This document shows positions 23,468 through 30,534 of a stretch of DNA of 36,925 nucleotides, piece by piece. The DNA is from Comamonas odontotermitis. Its GTDB lineage: Bacteria; Pseudomonadota; Gammaproteobacteria; Burkholderiales; Burkholderiaceae_C. The translations under genes and the position numbers were made by a program. Under the pieces are notes generated by a model. The model was not told the DNA's origin. It worked only from the letters and a program-made list of their open reading frames with translations, and made no database searches. The stretch is taken from positions 1 through 36,925 of the forward strand of contig NZ_CP083453.1 in NCBI RefSeq assembly GCF_020080045.1, given 5' to 3'. Position 1 is the first letter of the stretch. Every line of letters starts with the position of its first letter.

Positions 23468-23876
23468 TGCCGTCCCTTGATGATCTTGAGGTTTGTTCAC
23501 TTGTTCACCCTGTTCAGTTACTTGATATAGAGAACACAGGAACCGCGTCACGCGCACCCACGCACGCGCCCACACATCCCGCATATGCCCGCCCGCTGCC
23601 CAGGGTGCACAGGGAACACATCAACCAACAGGCAATGCAGCAGCTTCAACCCCAAGATTCATGGTGTTGGTGGTACTACAGTGCTCTAGGAGAAATGCCT
23701 GAACACCCGGAACAGGTGAACAGATTCAGCTGGTAGGTGATGCGATACCCATCCCCGCCACCGCACCGCAGGCCGGGCGCACTGTCGCCCGTGCCACTAC
23801 GCAAGCGCGAATCACGCCTCCACTTGCGCAGGCAGTGCGGCGCGTTTCAGGCACCGCTTTGCATGGTTGATTGAAA
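23468..23876. other. 409-base gap with inverted GTTCAC repeats (possible origin or control region)
   Basis: No minus-strand gene is convincing here. TTGTTCAC occurs twice in tandem (23493-23508) followed by CCTGTTCA (23509-23516), and the inverse, GGAACAGGTGAACAG, is at 23709-23723. A 33-codon plus-strand frame (23635-23736; MQQLQPQDSWCWWYY...) has no clear ribosome binding site. The rest is C-rich. Iteron-like repeats next to the primase gene could mark a replication origin, but this is only a suggestion. Confidence 0.35.
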
Positions 23877-26576
23877 TTAGAAAGGTGCATCCATATCACC
23901 CAACCAGTGTTTGACCTGGTCGGCCATGCTCACAGGCGCATCTACTGCGCCTGGCTGCGCATCGGCCTTCTGCGCCTTGTCGTCATCGGACTCGGCCCAG
24001 GTCATGGTGTTCTTGACTTCTTCGGGCGGCCACACCTCAGGCCGAAAGTACACACTCGCCTTGAGCTGGCCGTCGATTCGCTGACGGCCCTTGTTGACCC
24101 ATCCATTGCTCGCCAGCCAGCCCTGTATCTGCTGCTCAAGCACCCGCGTGCTCTTGCCCGCATCCACATGCAAGGCCTTCACCAACGATGTAAGCGGCAC
24201 GCGCTGCGTATCACAGTTGATCAAATTCGTATCCTGCCCTGGCGGGCGGGTCAGCAAGGTAAGCAGCTCGCCATCGATGGCCGACTCCACCAGGCGCGAT
24301 TCCTGCATGGGAACAAAGAGCCGAGCCTCTACCTCTTTGGATGGGTGATACTCCGCCTTCTCCAGATATAGCTGATAGGCCTCGGCAAACAGCTGGTCTC
24401 GCCAACGCTCAAGCCATGCGAGCTTGATCTCATGGCGCACGGGCACCGGCCAAAAGCGCCGATTACCCGTGCGGTCGCGCAGGTACTTATCGTCGTTGGT
24501 AGTGCCTACCAGTACGACCTGGCGCGGAAAGTCCCTCGCCTTCGGCTCATACGATGGCCGGAACGTATCGATCATGGAGCTGATGAATGCCTTGATGTCA
24601 TTGACACCAGCCTTGCTGAAGCTCGACAGCTCACCAATCTCGTACAGCCATTTGCCGCGCACCAGCTCCAGCGCCTCTTTGCCACGCTCCAGGTCAAACT
24701 TACTGTCACCAAACCATTTGGGCAACGCGCACAACAATCGGGCCAAGGTGGATTTACCCAGGCCTCCAACGCCCTCCAATACGGGCATGTAGTCAAACTT
24801 GCAACCAGGCTCCATGACCCGCCACACCATGCCCTGCAACCAGAAGCGCCCCACCAACGATAGGTACTCATACAGCGCAGGGTTCAATGTGGCCGGAGTC
24901 TCACCCAATACGAACACCAGCCACTTGGACAGGCGCGGCTTCTTGTCCCACACCAGGCCCTGCAGGTACTCGCGCACGGGGTGAAAGCGCTCGGCGTAGC
25001 CCACAACCCGGATGGCGTCCTGCACCGTAGTCACCGCCACATCGCCCACGCCATAGCGATCTGTCAGGTAGCGTGCCAGCAGATCTGCGCTGCCCTCGCT
25101 CCAATCGTCTCGCGCCTGATCGCTCCAGGGCCAGGGCTTGCGAACGTCCTGCTCTTTGGTCAACTCGTTATATGCGACACAACCCTGCAGGGCTGGATCG
25201 CGGCGCAACGCATCCACCACGAGGCTGCGGCACAGGTTCCATCTGCCACGCTTCCATTCGTAGTACGGCTCCAGCCAGGTCGGCATAGAGCCATCGCCAT
25301 CATCAGCAGCAGCCGCAGTAGGTTTCTTGCCCTTGCCACCGCCATTCCCACCATCGCCGCCAGTGCCAACGGGGGCCTCGCGCTTTTCCTCCGGTGCCGC
25401 CGATTGATCCTCGGCATCCCAGCCAGGAGGGTAGGCCTTGCCAAAAAACGATGTAACGATGTGCTCGCCCGTCCAGCCCTCAGTCTCGATGTAGTCCTTG
25501 CAGTCGTAGCCACTGGGCTTCACCCCAGGGAACGGAATGGGCAGCAGCTTCACATCACAGCCCTGCTCGCGCAACAGGCGACCAATACCGAGCATGGCCT
25601 TCACGCCCGGCTGCTTGTCTGGTTTGAGGTACGGCTGCGCGTTCTTTAGCGCCTCCCGCTCTTCCTCAGTCGCACACGCGCTCAGCTCTTTTTTTGACGG
25701 CAAATGCCGCTGACTGTCGCAATCCGGCCAAAGCAGTACCGTGAGATCGCGCAAACGCCCCCAGTCGCCCTTCGCCCATCCCTTGCACCCACCAGCCCAG
25801 CTCAACACCAGATACACCCCGGGTGCGAACGAATCCAGCGTCTTCTGCAACAAGATCGCCTTGATCTCGCCCTCAACAATTACCACGGTTTGATCGGCGC
25901 GCGGAAACTGTGCCAGCGGCAGAAACAGAGGCTTGGGTTCGTCCCAGTGCCGCCATACCCATTTAGCACCATTCTTTTTATCGCTGCTGGCAAATACATG
26001 GGGGATGTCTACCTTGCTGCCATCGCTCTTCACAAAGCGCACCACGTAGCCCATCAGATCATCGCCGTAGCGGTACTCTGCAACGTGCAGGCCCTGCCCT
26101 CGATCAAAATGTACATTGTCAGTGGGAGGCGCATAGTCCGGCACCGGCACAATAGGCGTCCAGTTCTCTTTTACCGGCTTAGGCTTTGCGGGGGCAGCAG
26201 GGCGCGGGTTTGCTGCGGGCTGCACAGGCGCACCGGCAGCGGTCTTCACCACGCCTGCAACGGCCTCCAGCCCTTCTTCTCGGGCCACCTGGATTGCAGC
26301 CTTGCCAATACTCAGGTTGTGAATGGCCGCGTACAGGCTCAGCAGATCACGGCCCTTCTCGTCGCCACTGAAGTCTGCCCAACGGCCCGCCCTGCTGCCC
26401 TCCATGCAAACGCTGCAGCTGCTACCACTGCCGCCCCCCAGATCAGAGCACTTCCATTCATGGCCTTCGCGCCGCCCACCAGGCAACCAACGCGGCACCA
26501 GCTCGTCAATGCGATCCAATAGCGCCTCTGCCAACTCCCTGTATTTGAGGGGCGGCAATTCTTCCCTATGGGTCAT
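23877..26576 (-). CDS. Phage primase-helicase (Toprim-like plus VirE-type ATPase)
   Basis: 899 residues. The N-terminus (about 1-105) has Cys43, Cys54 and Cys57 with RWADFSGDEKGRDLL, like a primase zinc/CHC-type module. A Toprim-like domain follows with VVIVEGEIKA (Glu236) and LLWPDCD (281-287). A disordered Gly-rich linker (about 395-430) leads to a VirE-type ATPase with Walker A GVGGLGKST (602-610) and WLYEIGEL (643-650) as Walker B region. The whole would prime and unwind phage DNA at the replication fork. It starts two bases after the stop of the HTH gene. No separate helicase loader is seen, so the phage seems to rely on this one enzyme plus host polymerase. Confidence 0.92.
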   Translation of the reverse strand: MTHREELPPLKYRELAEALLDRIDELVPRWLPGGRREGHEWKCSDLGGGSGSSCSVCMEGSRAGRWADFSGDEKGRDLLSLYAAIHNLSIGKAAIQVAREEGLEAVAGVVKTAAGAPVQPAANPRPAAPAKPKPVKENWTPIVPVPDYAPPTDNVHFDRGQGLHVAEYRYGDDLMGYVVRFVKSDGSKVDIPHVFASSDKKNGAKWVWRHWDEPKPLFLPLAQFPRADQTVVIVEGEIKAILLQKTLDSFAPGVYLVLSWAGGCKGWAKGDWGRLRDLTVLLWPDCDSQRHLPSKKELSACATEEEREALKNAQPYLKPDKQPGVKAMLGIGRLLREQGCDVKLLPIPFPGVKPSGYDCKDYIETEGWTGEHIVTSFFGKAYPPGWDAEDQSAAPEEKREAPVGTGGDGGNGGGKGKKPTAAAADDGDGSMPTWLEPYYEWKRGRWNLCRSLVVDALRRDPALQGCVAYNELTKEQDVRKPWPWSDQARDDWSEGSADLLARYLTDRYGVGDVAVTTVQDAIRVVGYAERFHPVREYLQGLVWDKKPRLSKWLVFVLGETPATLNPALYEYLSLVGRFWLQGMVWRVMEPGCKFDYMPVLEGVGGLGKSTLARLLCALPKWFGDSKFDLERGKEALELVRGKWLYEIGELSSFSKAGVNDIKAFISSMIDTFRPSYEPKARDFPRQVVLVGTTNDDKYLRDRTGNRRFWPVPVRHEIKLAWLERWRDQLFAEAYQLYLEKAEYHPSKEVEARLFVPMQESRLVESAIDGELLTLLTRPPGQDTNLINCDTQRVPLTSLVKALHVDAGKSTRVLEQQIQGWLASNGWVNKGRQRIDGQLKASVYFRPEVWPPEEVKNTMTWAESDDDKAQKADAQPGAVDAPVSMADQVKHWLGDMDAPF

Positions 26577-26578
26577 CG

Positions 26579-26914
26579 CTACCGCCCCCAGCTCTGCAGC
26601 ACCGTTGCCAATGCGCTAGATCCGGCACCGTGGCCTACGCCACCAGCCCAGGCAGCACCAGGAGCCCACTCGGCCACTGGGCGATTGCGATATGACACGC
26701 GGCGATGCCGGACGATTGCCACCAGGCGCGCGCGACGCAAGTTATCGAGAGTGCGGCGGGCCACATCGAGGCCTACGCATGCAGCTTGGGCCAACTCCTG
26801 CAAAGTTGCAGATTGACCAGGCTTGTGCAGCTGCTCGCAAGCCTGCAGCAGCGCCTGGCGAACCTCACCGGCTGGACGGCCGCAAATGGGGGTGTGCGTA
26901 GAGACATCCATCAT
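26579..26914 (-). CDS. Winged-helix / HTH protein upstream of the primase gene
   Basis: 111 residues. The region 20-75 (VRQALLQACEQL, TLQELAQAACVGLDVARRTLDNLRRARLV, IVRHRRVSYRNRPV) reads as a winged helix with a recognition helix and a basic wing. The C-terminal 30 residues are Gly/Ala-rich. Its ATG overlaps the CII-like stop (AGATGATG). The position between cII and the primase is that of a replication initiator or accessory protein (lambda O place) or another early regulator. The exact role is unknown. Confidence 0.75.
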   Translation of the reverse strand: MMDVSTHTPICGRPAGEVRQALLQACEQLHKPGQSATLQELAQAACVGLDVARRTLDNLRRARLVAIVRHRRVSYRNRPVAEWAPGAAWAGGVGHGAGSSALATVLQSWGR

Positions 26915-27402
26915 CTGGCACCTCCACCGTTTGACCAGCGCGCTTGATCAGCCTGCAACTTTGCCCGCAGATAGCGCATCAGGCCTTGGCCCGCATGCAG
27001 CATCTCTGCCCACTGCTTCTCAATACGGGCAAATTCATTGGGGCTCAAATCGTTGTCAGCTACGGACTCCGATGCGCTTGCGACTACATCACTGCACTCC
27101 CGCATCAAATTGGCTACATGGGTTGCGGTGCATGTCTTGTCGTCTGAAGCATCAGGCAACAAGACGACCTCCGCGCCAACCAGGTCTGCCATCATGTTCA
27201 GCAGATCAAGCGCTGGCGGGCACTTGGCATCGTGACTATGCGTCATGATCTCCACCGCATCCTCCAAGCCCAGCTTGAAGGTGCCTGATGCACGCAGCTC
27301 CTTGTCAAGCGTGCTGTATTTCCTCTTCATGCGATCCGCCATACCCTCTATCCCGCCCGGGTAGGCCTGCGCGGCCCGCTTCACTGCATCTGTACAAGAC
27401 AT
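26911..27402 (-). CDS. CII-family phage regulatory protein
   Basis: 163 residues from ATG 27402, which has GGGGGTGG just before it; an in-frame GTG six bases earlier is less likely. The start MSCTDAVKRAAQAYPGGIEGMADRM and the HTH region (ADRMKRKYSTLDKELRAS, LGLEDAVEIMTHSHD) match the phage regulatory CII (P2 Cox/CP76-like) family. The C-terminal part is helical and acidic. It follows the Cro-like gene, separated by a strong structured terminator, just as lambda cII follows tR1. It probably affects the choice between lysis and lysogeny or early transcription. Confidence 0.85.
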   Translation of the reverse strand: MSCTDAVKRAAQAYPGGIEGMADRMKRKYSTLDKELRASGTFKLGLEDAVEIMTHSHDAKCPPALDLLNMMADLVGAEVVLLPDASDDKTCTATHVANLMRECSDVVASASESVADNDLSPNEFARIEKQWAEMLHAGQGLMRYLRAKLQADQARWSNGGGAR

Positions 27403-27473
27403 ATCCACCCCCGCTTAAAAACGCCATAGGCACCGGGCCGCTGTGCTGTCACAGTTCACCCCATGCCATCCAT

Positions 27474-27581
27474 AAAAAACCACCCCAGCACCAACGCCCG
27501 CGATCTGGAGCAACTGGAAAGCCCCTGGCCGCCGGAGACAAAAGCGGCGCAACCGGGCGCTGGCTATCAGCTGGGGTGGTT
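27474..27581 (-). terminator. Three-tier structured terminator between cro and cII
   Basis: On the minus RNA an outer 12-bp perfect stem joins 27581-27570 with 27489-27478 and ends in six T. Inside it, CCAGCGCCCG (27563-27554) pairs with CGGGCGTTGG (27500-27491), using one G-U pair. Within that, a five-pair hairpin joins 27548-27544 to 27532-27528. The outer 5' arm is the last four codons of the Cro-like gene. This looks like a tR1-type terminator with an unusually long folded insert. Confidence 0.75.
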
Positions 27582-27836
27582 GGAAACAGTCACGTCCTGC
27601 CCAAGTTCCGGCCAGATGGCTTGATAGGTATCCGGCCATTGCGTTTTCCGACTGAACCAGCCATTTGTGTGCACCTCAAGACGCGCAGCCGCCTCGACCA
27701 GACGGCCGCGCGGAACGCACCCCTTTTCGAGCCACCCTGTGACACTTGGAGGCTGCACACCAAAGAACCTTGCGGTTGCATTTACACCGCTAAGGGCCTC
27801 AATGATTTCTTGGACAGAACGCTGCATAGCCCGCAT
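27567..27836 (-). CDS. Cro-like regulator
   Basis: 89 residues from MRAMQRSVQEII (ATG 27836; the ATG at 27827 is also possible). The HTH lies at about residues 15-40: ALSGVNATARFFGVQPPSVTGWLEKG, a typical Cro/C1-type recognition region with FGVxPPSVxxWL. The rest is short, with no cleavage or dimer domain like that of CI. It is transcribed away from the repressor gene, from a region carrying the same CCTAAC motifs, as expected for a Cro that shares operators with CI. The 3' end is part of the structured terminator that follows. Confidence 0.85.
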   Translation of the reverse strand: MRAMQRSVQEIIEALSGVNATARFFGVQPPSVTGWLEKGCVPRGRLVEAAARLEVHTNGWFSRKTQWPDTYQAIWPELGQDVTVSNHPS

Positions 27837-27846
27837 GTTAACCGAA

Positions 27847-27910
27847 CCTAACAAACAAGACAAGCAACCTAACAAGGAGATAAACCAAGGCGAACACTCA
27901 ATTCGTTAGG
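27847..27910. promoter_or_regulatory. Right operator region (CCTAAC motifs) between repressor and cro
   Basis: CCTAACAAA (27847-27855) and CCTAACAAG (27868-27876) lie 21 bp apart, two helical turns, and GTTAGG (27905-27910) lies further toward the repressor gene in the opposite orientation. The same motif is found at 29145-29228 beyond the repressor. These are probable binding half-sites for CI and Cro. A weak -10 (TAATTA, 27917-27922) without a good -35 precedes the repressor gene, as is normal for an activated P_RM. Confidence 0.75.
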
Positions 27911-27942
27911 ATTGGCTAATTAGAGGAAGGGACAGACTTACC

Positions 27943-28686
27943 ATGTCGGACATTTATCCAGACACGCTCGGCGGACGCATCCAACAACGCATGGATGCAT
28001 TGCACATCCGTCAGGCCGATATTGCGCGGGAGCTCAAAGTCAGCCGCCCATCTGTTAGCGACTGGGTAAATGACAAGGTACAAAGCCTCAACTCGACAAA
28101 CTTGATTGCGCTTGCCGCCTTACTGAACTGCTCTCAGGAGTGGTTGAATAGTGGGTCGGGAGCTGTGAGTCCTGCCCCTACTGCGCTTCGTGTTGCTGAA
28201 GCTGCCCCCATTTATTCGGTTTCGAGCACCAGAGACGAACCGCAGGAGGACTTCGTCCGCATCCAGCATCTGTCGCCACGCCCATCGATGGGCTCCGGGA
28301 ATGAAGTGGAGGAGCCCGTCAGCATCGTCCAATACCTTGACGTACTCAGAAGCTGGTTGATCAGTGAGCTTGGCACAGCCAATCCAGATCGAGTAAAGAT
28401 CCTGACCGCCATTGGCCGAAGCAATCACCCCACAATCCCAGATAAGTCACTTGTGTTTGTTGATACAGGCCATCGTTTCATTGACGCTCCTGCCTTCTAT
28501 GTTCTCGATGTCGCCGGGAGATTCCTACTCAAAAAAGCGCTGATTCGTGCTGATGGGTCGCTTGAGCTGCGCAGTGACAACCGAGAAGAGTACCCAGACA
28601 GCGAGATCTACAAGCTCTCAGAGGCGCAAGATACGCTAAACATTAGCGGCAAAGTGTTAGGCTGGTGGTCTCTACGTATCGGGTAA
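27943..28686 (+). CDS. CI-type repressor (XRE HTH plus S24 peptidase-like domain)
   Basis: 247 residues. HTH at about 10-45 (GGRIQQRMDALHIRQADIARELKVSRPSVSDWV). The C-terminal S24-like domain has the nucleophile region GRSNHPTI (Ser160 in place of the usual GDSMEPT) and LLKKAL (Lys197/198) as the general base. The hinge has no Ala-Gly; SMGSG (115-119) stands where related repressors have their cleavage loop. It keeps the lytic genes off by binding the CCTAAC operators on both sides of its gene. The ribosome binding site (AGGAAGGG) is a little far from the ATG, so expression may be modest. It is followed by a membrane protein gene in the Rex position. Confidence 0.93.
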   Translation: MSDIYPDTLGGRIQQRMDALHIRQADIARELKVSRPSVSDWVNDKVQSLNSTNLIALAALLNCSQEWLNSGSGAVSPAPTALRVAEAAPIYSVSSTRDEPQEDFVRIQHLSPRPSMGSGNEVEEPVSIVQYLDVLRSWLISELGTANPDRVKILTAIGRSNHPTIPDKSLVFVDTGHRFIDAPAFYVLDVAGRFLLKKALIRADGSLELRSDNREEYPDSEIYKLSEAQDTLNISGKVLGWWSLRIG

Positions 28687-28690
28687 GGAC

Positions 28691-29143
28691 ATGAGCGAGA
28701 AACGGAAAACTTCACTCTTGACATGGTGCATTGCTGGTGTTTTTGCCATTGCAGCTGTTTCCTGCATATTTGGCGAGAGCAAAAGCAAAGACGCCAGAGA
28801 CCAAGCAGCAGCCACGCTGGCTGCTTCAGAATCCGCTAAATCTCCTGAGCAAAAGTCTCAAGAGGCGGCGGCAAAGGCCAAAACCGAGGCCGAATTCCAG
28901 AGCGTTCGCCGAATTGTGACTGCAATCAAAGAGTCATCAAAGAACCCAAAGTCTTTTGACCTTGTCCAAGCGCTGTACCTGGACAGCAAGGTCACTTGCG
29001 TGGTCTATCGGGGCACAAACAGCTTCAACGCCACAGTGACTGAGAGCATGGCCGTTGACAGCTCCGGCTCAAAAGTGGACTGGAACAAGAACTGCGCCAA
29101 TAAAAACGGCACTGACTACACCTACGTTCGCCAAGTTCTGTAA
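28691..29143 (+). CDS. Membrane-anchored protein in the Rex position
   Basis: 150 residues. It starts four bases after the repressor stop, with TAAGGA as ribosome binding site, so it should be made in the lysogen with the repressor. Residues 8-28 are hydrophobic and end in AAVSC, either a membrane anchor or an imperfect lipobox (Cys25). A charged, Ala/Lys-rich helix (30-70) and a compact domain with two cysteines (VTCVVYRGTNSFNAT, KNCANKNG) follow, probably outside the cytoplasm. Genes at this place often encode superinfection exclusion (lambda rexAB). I do not recognise the family, so that role is inference. Confidence 0.8.
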   Translation: MSEKRKTSLLTWCIAGVFAIAAVSCIFGESKSKDARDQAAATLAASESAKSPEQKSQEAAAKAKTEAEFQSVRRIVTAIKESSKNPKSFDLVQALYLDSKVTCVVYRGTNSFNATVTESMAVDSSGSKVDWNKNCANKNGTDYTYVRQVL

Positions 29144-29144
29144 A

Positions 29145-29228
29145 CCTAACGCCTAACAAACAACATTTGTTAGGCTTACCTATTGACTTAATGTTAGGTT
29201 AGTCTAACAATCCCGTCTACCGACTAAC
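29145..29228. promoter_or_regulatory. Left operator region and P_L-like promoter
   Basis: CCTAAC at 29145 and 29152; GCCTAACAAA (29151-29160) faces TTTGTTAGGC (29166-29175) as a perfect 10-bp inverted repeat with 5 bases between. GTTAGG is also at 29193-29198, GTTAGTCTAAC (29198-29208) is a second palindrome, and CTAAC is at 29224. The promoter is TTGACT (29183-29188), 17 bp, AACAAT (29206-29211), so the second and third sites overlap it. The motif is the same as on the other side of the repressor gene. Confidence 0.8.
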
Positions 29229-29242
29229 AACGGAGGTAGACG

Positions 29243-29587
29243 ATGAAAGCAACCGCAAGCGCGCCAGAACCCAGTGCACACGTCTGCACTGCCCTGCGCC
29301 TCAACTCAATCTGGATCAAGCACGCAGCGCAGATGCGCCAGTCATCAGAAAAGCTGTTCCAGAAATTCAAAACAGCCCGCAGCAAAGTGACTTCGGACGC
29401 CTTGTGGGACGGCCACCACGCCACTTTGTCCGCCGCGAAAAGCAGCGAAAACCAAGCCATTGAAGACGGCGCATTGCTGCACATCGGTGTGCCTGGCGCG
29501 GTCGATGCCGCAGTGCAGATCGAGGCAGCACGATGGAAAGCCAGCCCGACAAAGACGAGGGCTGCGGCATGCACCTCTACCTACTGA
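29243..29587 (+). CDS. First gene of the early (P_L) operon, hypothetical
   Basis: 114 residues, with GGAGG at good distance before the ATG and the P_L-like promoter about 40 bases upstream, so it would be the first protein made after induction or infection. It is helical and basic (WIKHAAQMRQSSEKLFQKFKTARSKV) and has no membrane segment. The C-terminal 20 residues overlap the next gene. Early first-position genes often block host defence or change host transcription; I do not recognise a family. Confidence 0.75.
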   Translation: MKATASAPEPSAHVCTALRLNSIWIKHAAQMRQSSEKLFQKFKTARSKVTSDALWDGHHATLSAAKSSENQAIEDGALLHIGVPGAVDAAVQIEAARWKASPTKTRAAACTSTY

Positions 29588-29697
29588 TCTGCGCTGGCCG
29601 CATGCACGCCAAGCTGGCCGACAGCCATGCCGCCGCGCTGGCTTGGGGCCGTCAACACTTCAACAATCAGGCCGTGCTGGCCGTGCAGGAGCGCTGA
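29533..29697 (+). CDS. Small early protein (54 residues), hypothetical
   Basis: It reads MESQPDKDEGCGMHLYLLIC and continues to QAVLAVQER. It overlaps the end of the previous gene by 55 bases and ends one base before the next ATG. A central alanine-rich helix (HAKLADSHAAALAWGRQHF) is the main feature. No clear ribosome binding site precedes it, so expression may rely on coupling. Real because of the spacing to the next gene, but not recognised. Confidence 0.55.
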   Translation: MESQPDKDEGCGMHLYLLICAGRMHAKLADSHAAALAWGRQHFNNQAVLAVQER

Positions 29698-29698
29698 T

Positions 29699-29848
29699 AT
29701 GCCAGCACCTATCCAGCTCGACGGCCCTTACTACCCGCCCACCAAGCAACGCCTGCTGCGCGCCGCGCCATGGATTGCTATGTGGATCTGCGTGATCGCT
29801 ATCAGTGTCGGCGCGGCCTCGGCCATTGCGCTCTCGCTGCAGTTCTAA
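29699..29848 (+). CDS. Small single-TM early protein
   Basis: 49 residues: a short Pro-rich N-terminus (PAPIQLDGPYYPPTKQ) and one membrane helix (about 25-45, IAMWICVIAISVGAASAIAL). The ATG is one base after the upstream stop (TGATATG). Made early, it may act at the inner membrane, for instance in superinfection exclusion or host takeover. Family not recognised. Confidence 0.7.
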   Translation: MPAPIQLDGPYYPPTKQRLLRAAPWIAMWICVIAISVGAASAIALSLQF

Positions 29849-29862
29849 AGCAAGGGGCGTGC

Positions 29863-30120
29863 ATGTCGTACCCATCCATCGTGATCTACGGGCCGCTGGG
29901 CAGCGGCATGCGCACCAATGCCCAGGCCTTGTGCCAGCACTTCGGCCTTGATTTTGTGCTTGACCAGACGGAAGACACCCCGGCCACGACGGCGGCGCAC
30001 CACCCAGTGCGCGGCGCCCTGGTGCTGTCTACCGAGCGCCCCGAGCACACCGATTTTTCCATGTCCTACGCCCTGGCAGAGCAGCACCTGATGTTGTTGC
30101 CTGCGGGCTACCCACTGTAA
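29863..30120 (+). CDS. Small early protein with a P-loop-like start
   Basis: 85 residues from MSYPSIVIYGPLGSGM, with AAGGGG before the ATG. The first 30 residues (SIVIYGPLGSGMRTNAQAL) look like a beta strand followed by a degenerate Walker A (GPLGSGMRT, with Met in the place of Lys), and then ALCQHFGLDFVLD. There is no Walker B and the protein is short, so it may be a nucleotide-binding fold remnant or a dominant regulator, not an ATPase. Role unknown. Confidence 0.75.
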   Translation: MSYPSIVIYGPLGSGMRTNAQALCQHFGLDFVLDQTEDTPATTAAHHPVRGALVLSTERPEHTDFSMSYALAEQHLMLLPAGYPL

Positions 30121-30130
30121 GGAGTTGACC

Positions 30131-30346
30131 ATGCGTACCCAACCCACACCCCAGCTGCACGTATGCCCCCAGTGCAACGGCGTGCACAAGACCCCATCCA
30201 GCCTGTTTGACTGCTGCGTCTGGCAGCACGTCACCGTGCCCGAACGCCTGCAGATGCAGCGCGAAGTGGAAGCGGGCAAGCCCCTGCAGCTGGTGCTGCT
30301 GCACCACGGCGCCCGGGCAGGCGATGCACAGAGCTTGATGGTATGA
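30131..30346 (+). CDS. Small zinc-finger-like early protein
   Basis: 71 residues from ATG 30131, with GGAG six bases upstream; an in-frame TTG at 30125 is less likely. CPQCNGVH (residues 12-19) and FDCC (about 28-31) can hold a zinc ion. The rest is helical and basic. It overlaps the next gene as ATGA. Small zinc proteins in early operons commonly bind nucleic acid or host polymerase; no family is recognised. Confidence 0.7.
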   Translation: MRTQPTPQLHVCPQCNGVHKTPSSLFDCCVWQHVTVPERLQMQREVEAGKPLQLVLLHHGARAGDAQSLMV

Positions 30347-30534
30347 GCCGCGCCCAATCCATTGCAGAGAAAAACGGCTGCGATAGCGACACCGCACAGC
30401 GCTATCTCGATCTGCTTGACGAAGGTTACTCCTGGTATCAGGCCGCAGTGATGTCCGGCATGCGCGATCCCGACGAAGCCCGCGACAGAACCCCATCCAT
30501 CACATACATCGGAGCAGATTATGGCGACGAATGA
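30343..30534 (+). CDS. Small helical early protein (63 residues)
   Basis: MSRAQSIAEKNGCDSDTAQRYLDLLDEGYSWYQAAVMSGMRDPDEARDR is mostly helical, with a possible short HTH-like segment (GYSWYQAAVMSGM). It starts by ATGA overlap with the zinc-finger gene and overlaps the ParB-like gene by 14 bases. Not recognised. Confidence 0.65.
   Translation: MSRAQSIAEKNGCDSDTAQRYLDLLDEGYSWYQAAVMSGMRDPDEARDRTPSITYIGADYGDE

Noticed and set aside
27441..27454. CTGTGCTGTCACAG as a second LexA box
   Set aside because: The spacing between CTGT and ACAG is six, not eight; it may still be a binding site of another protein.
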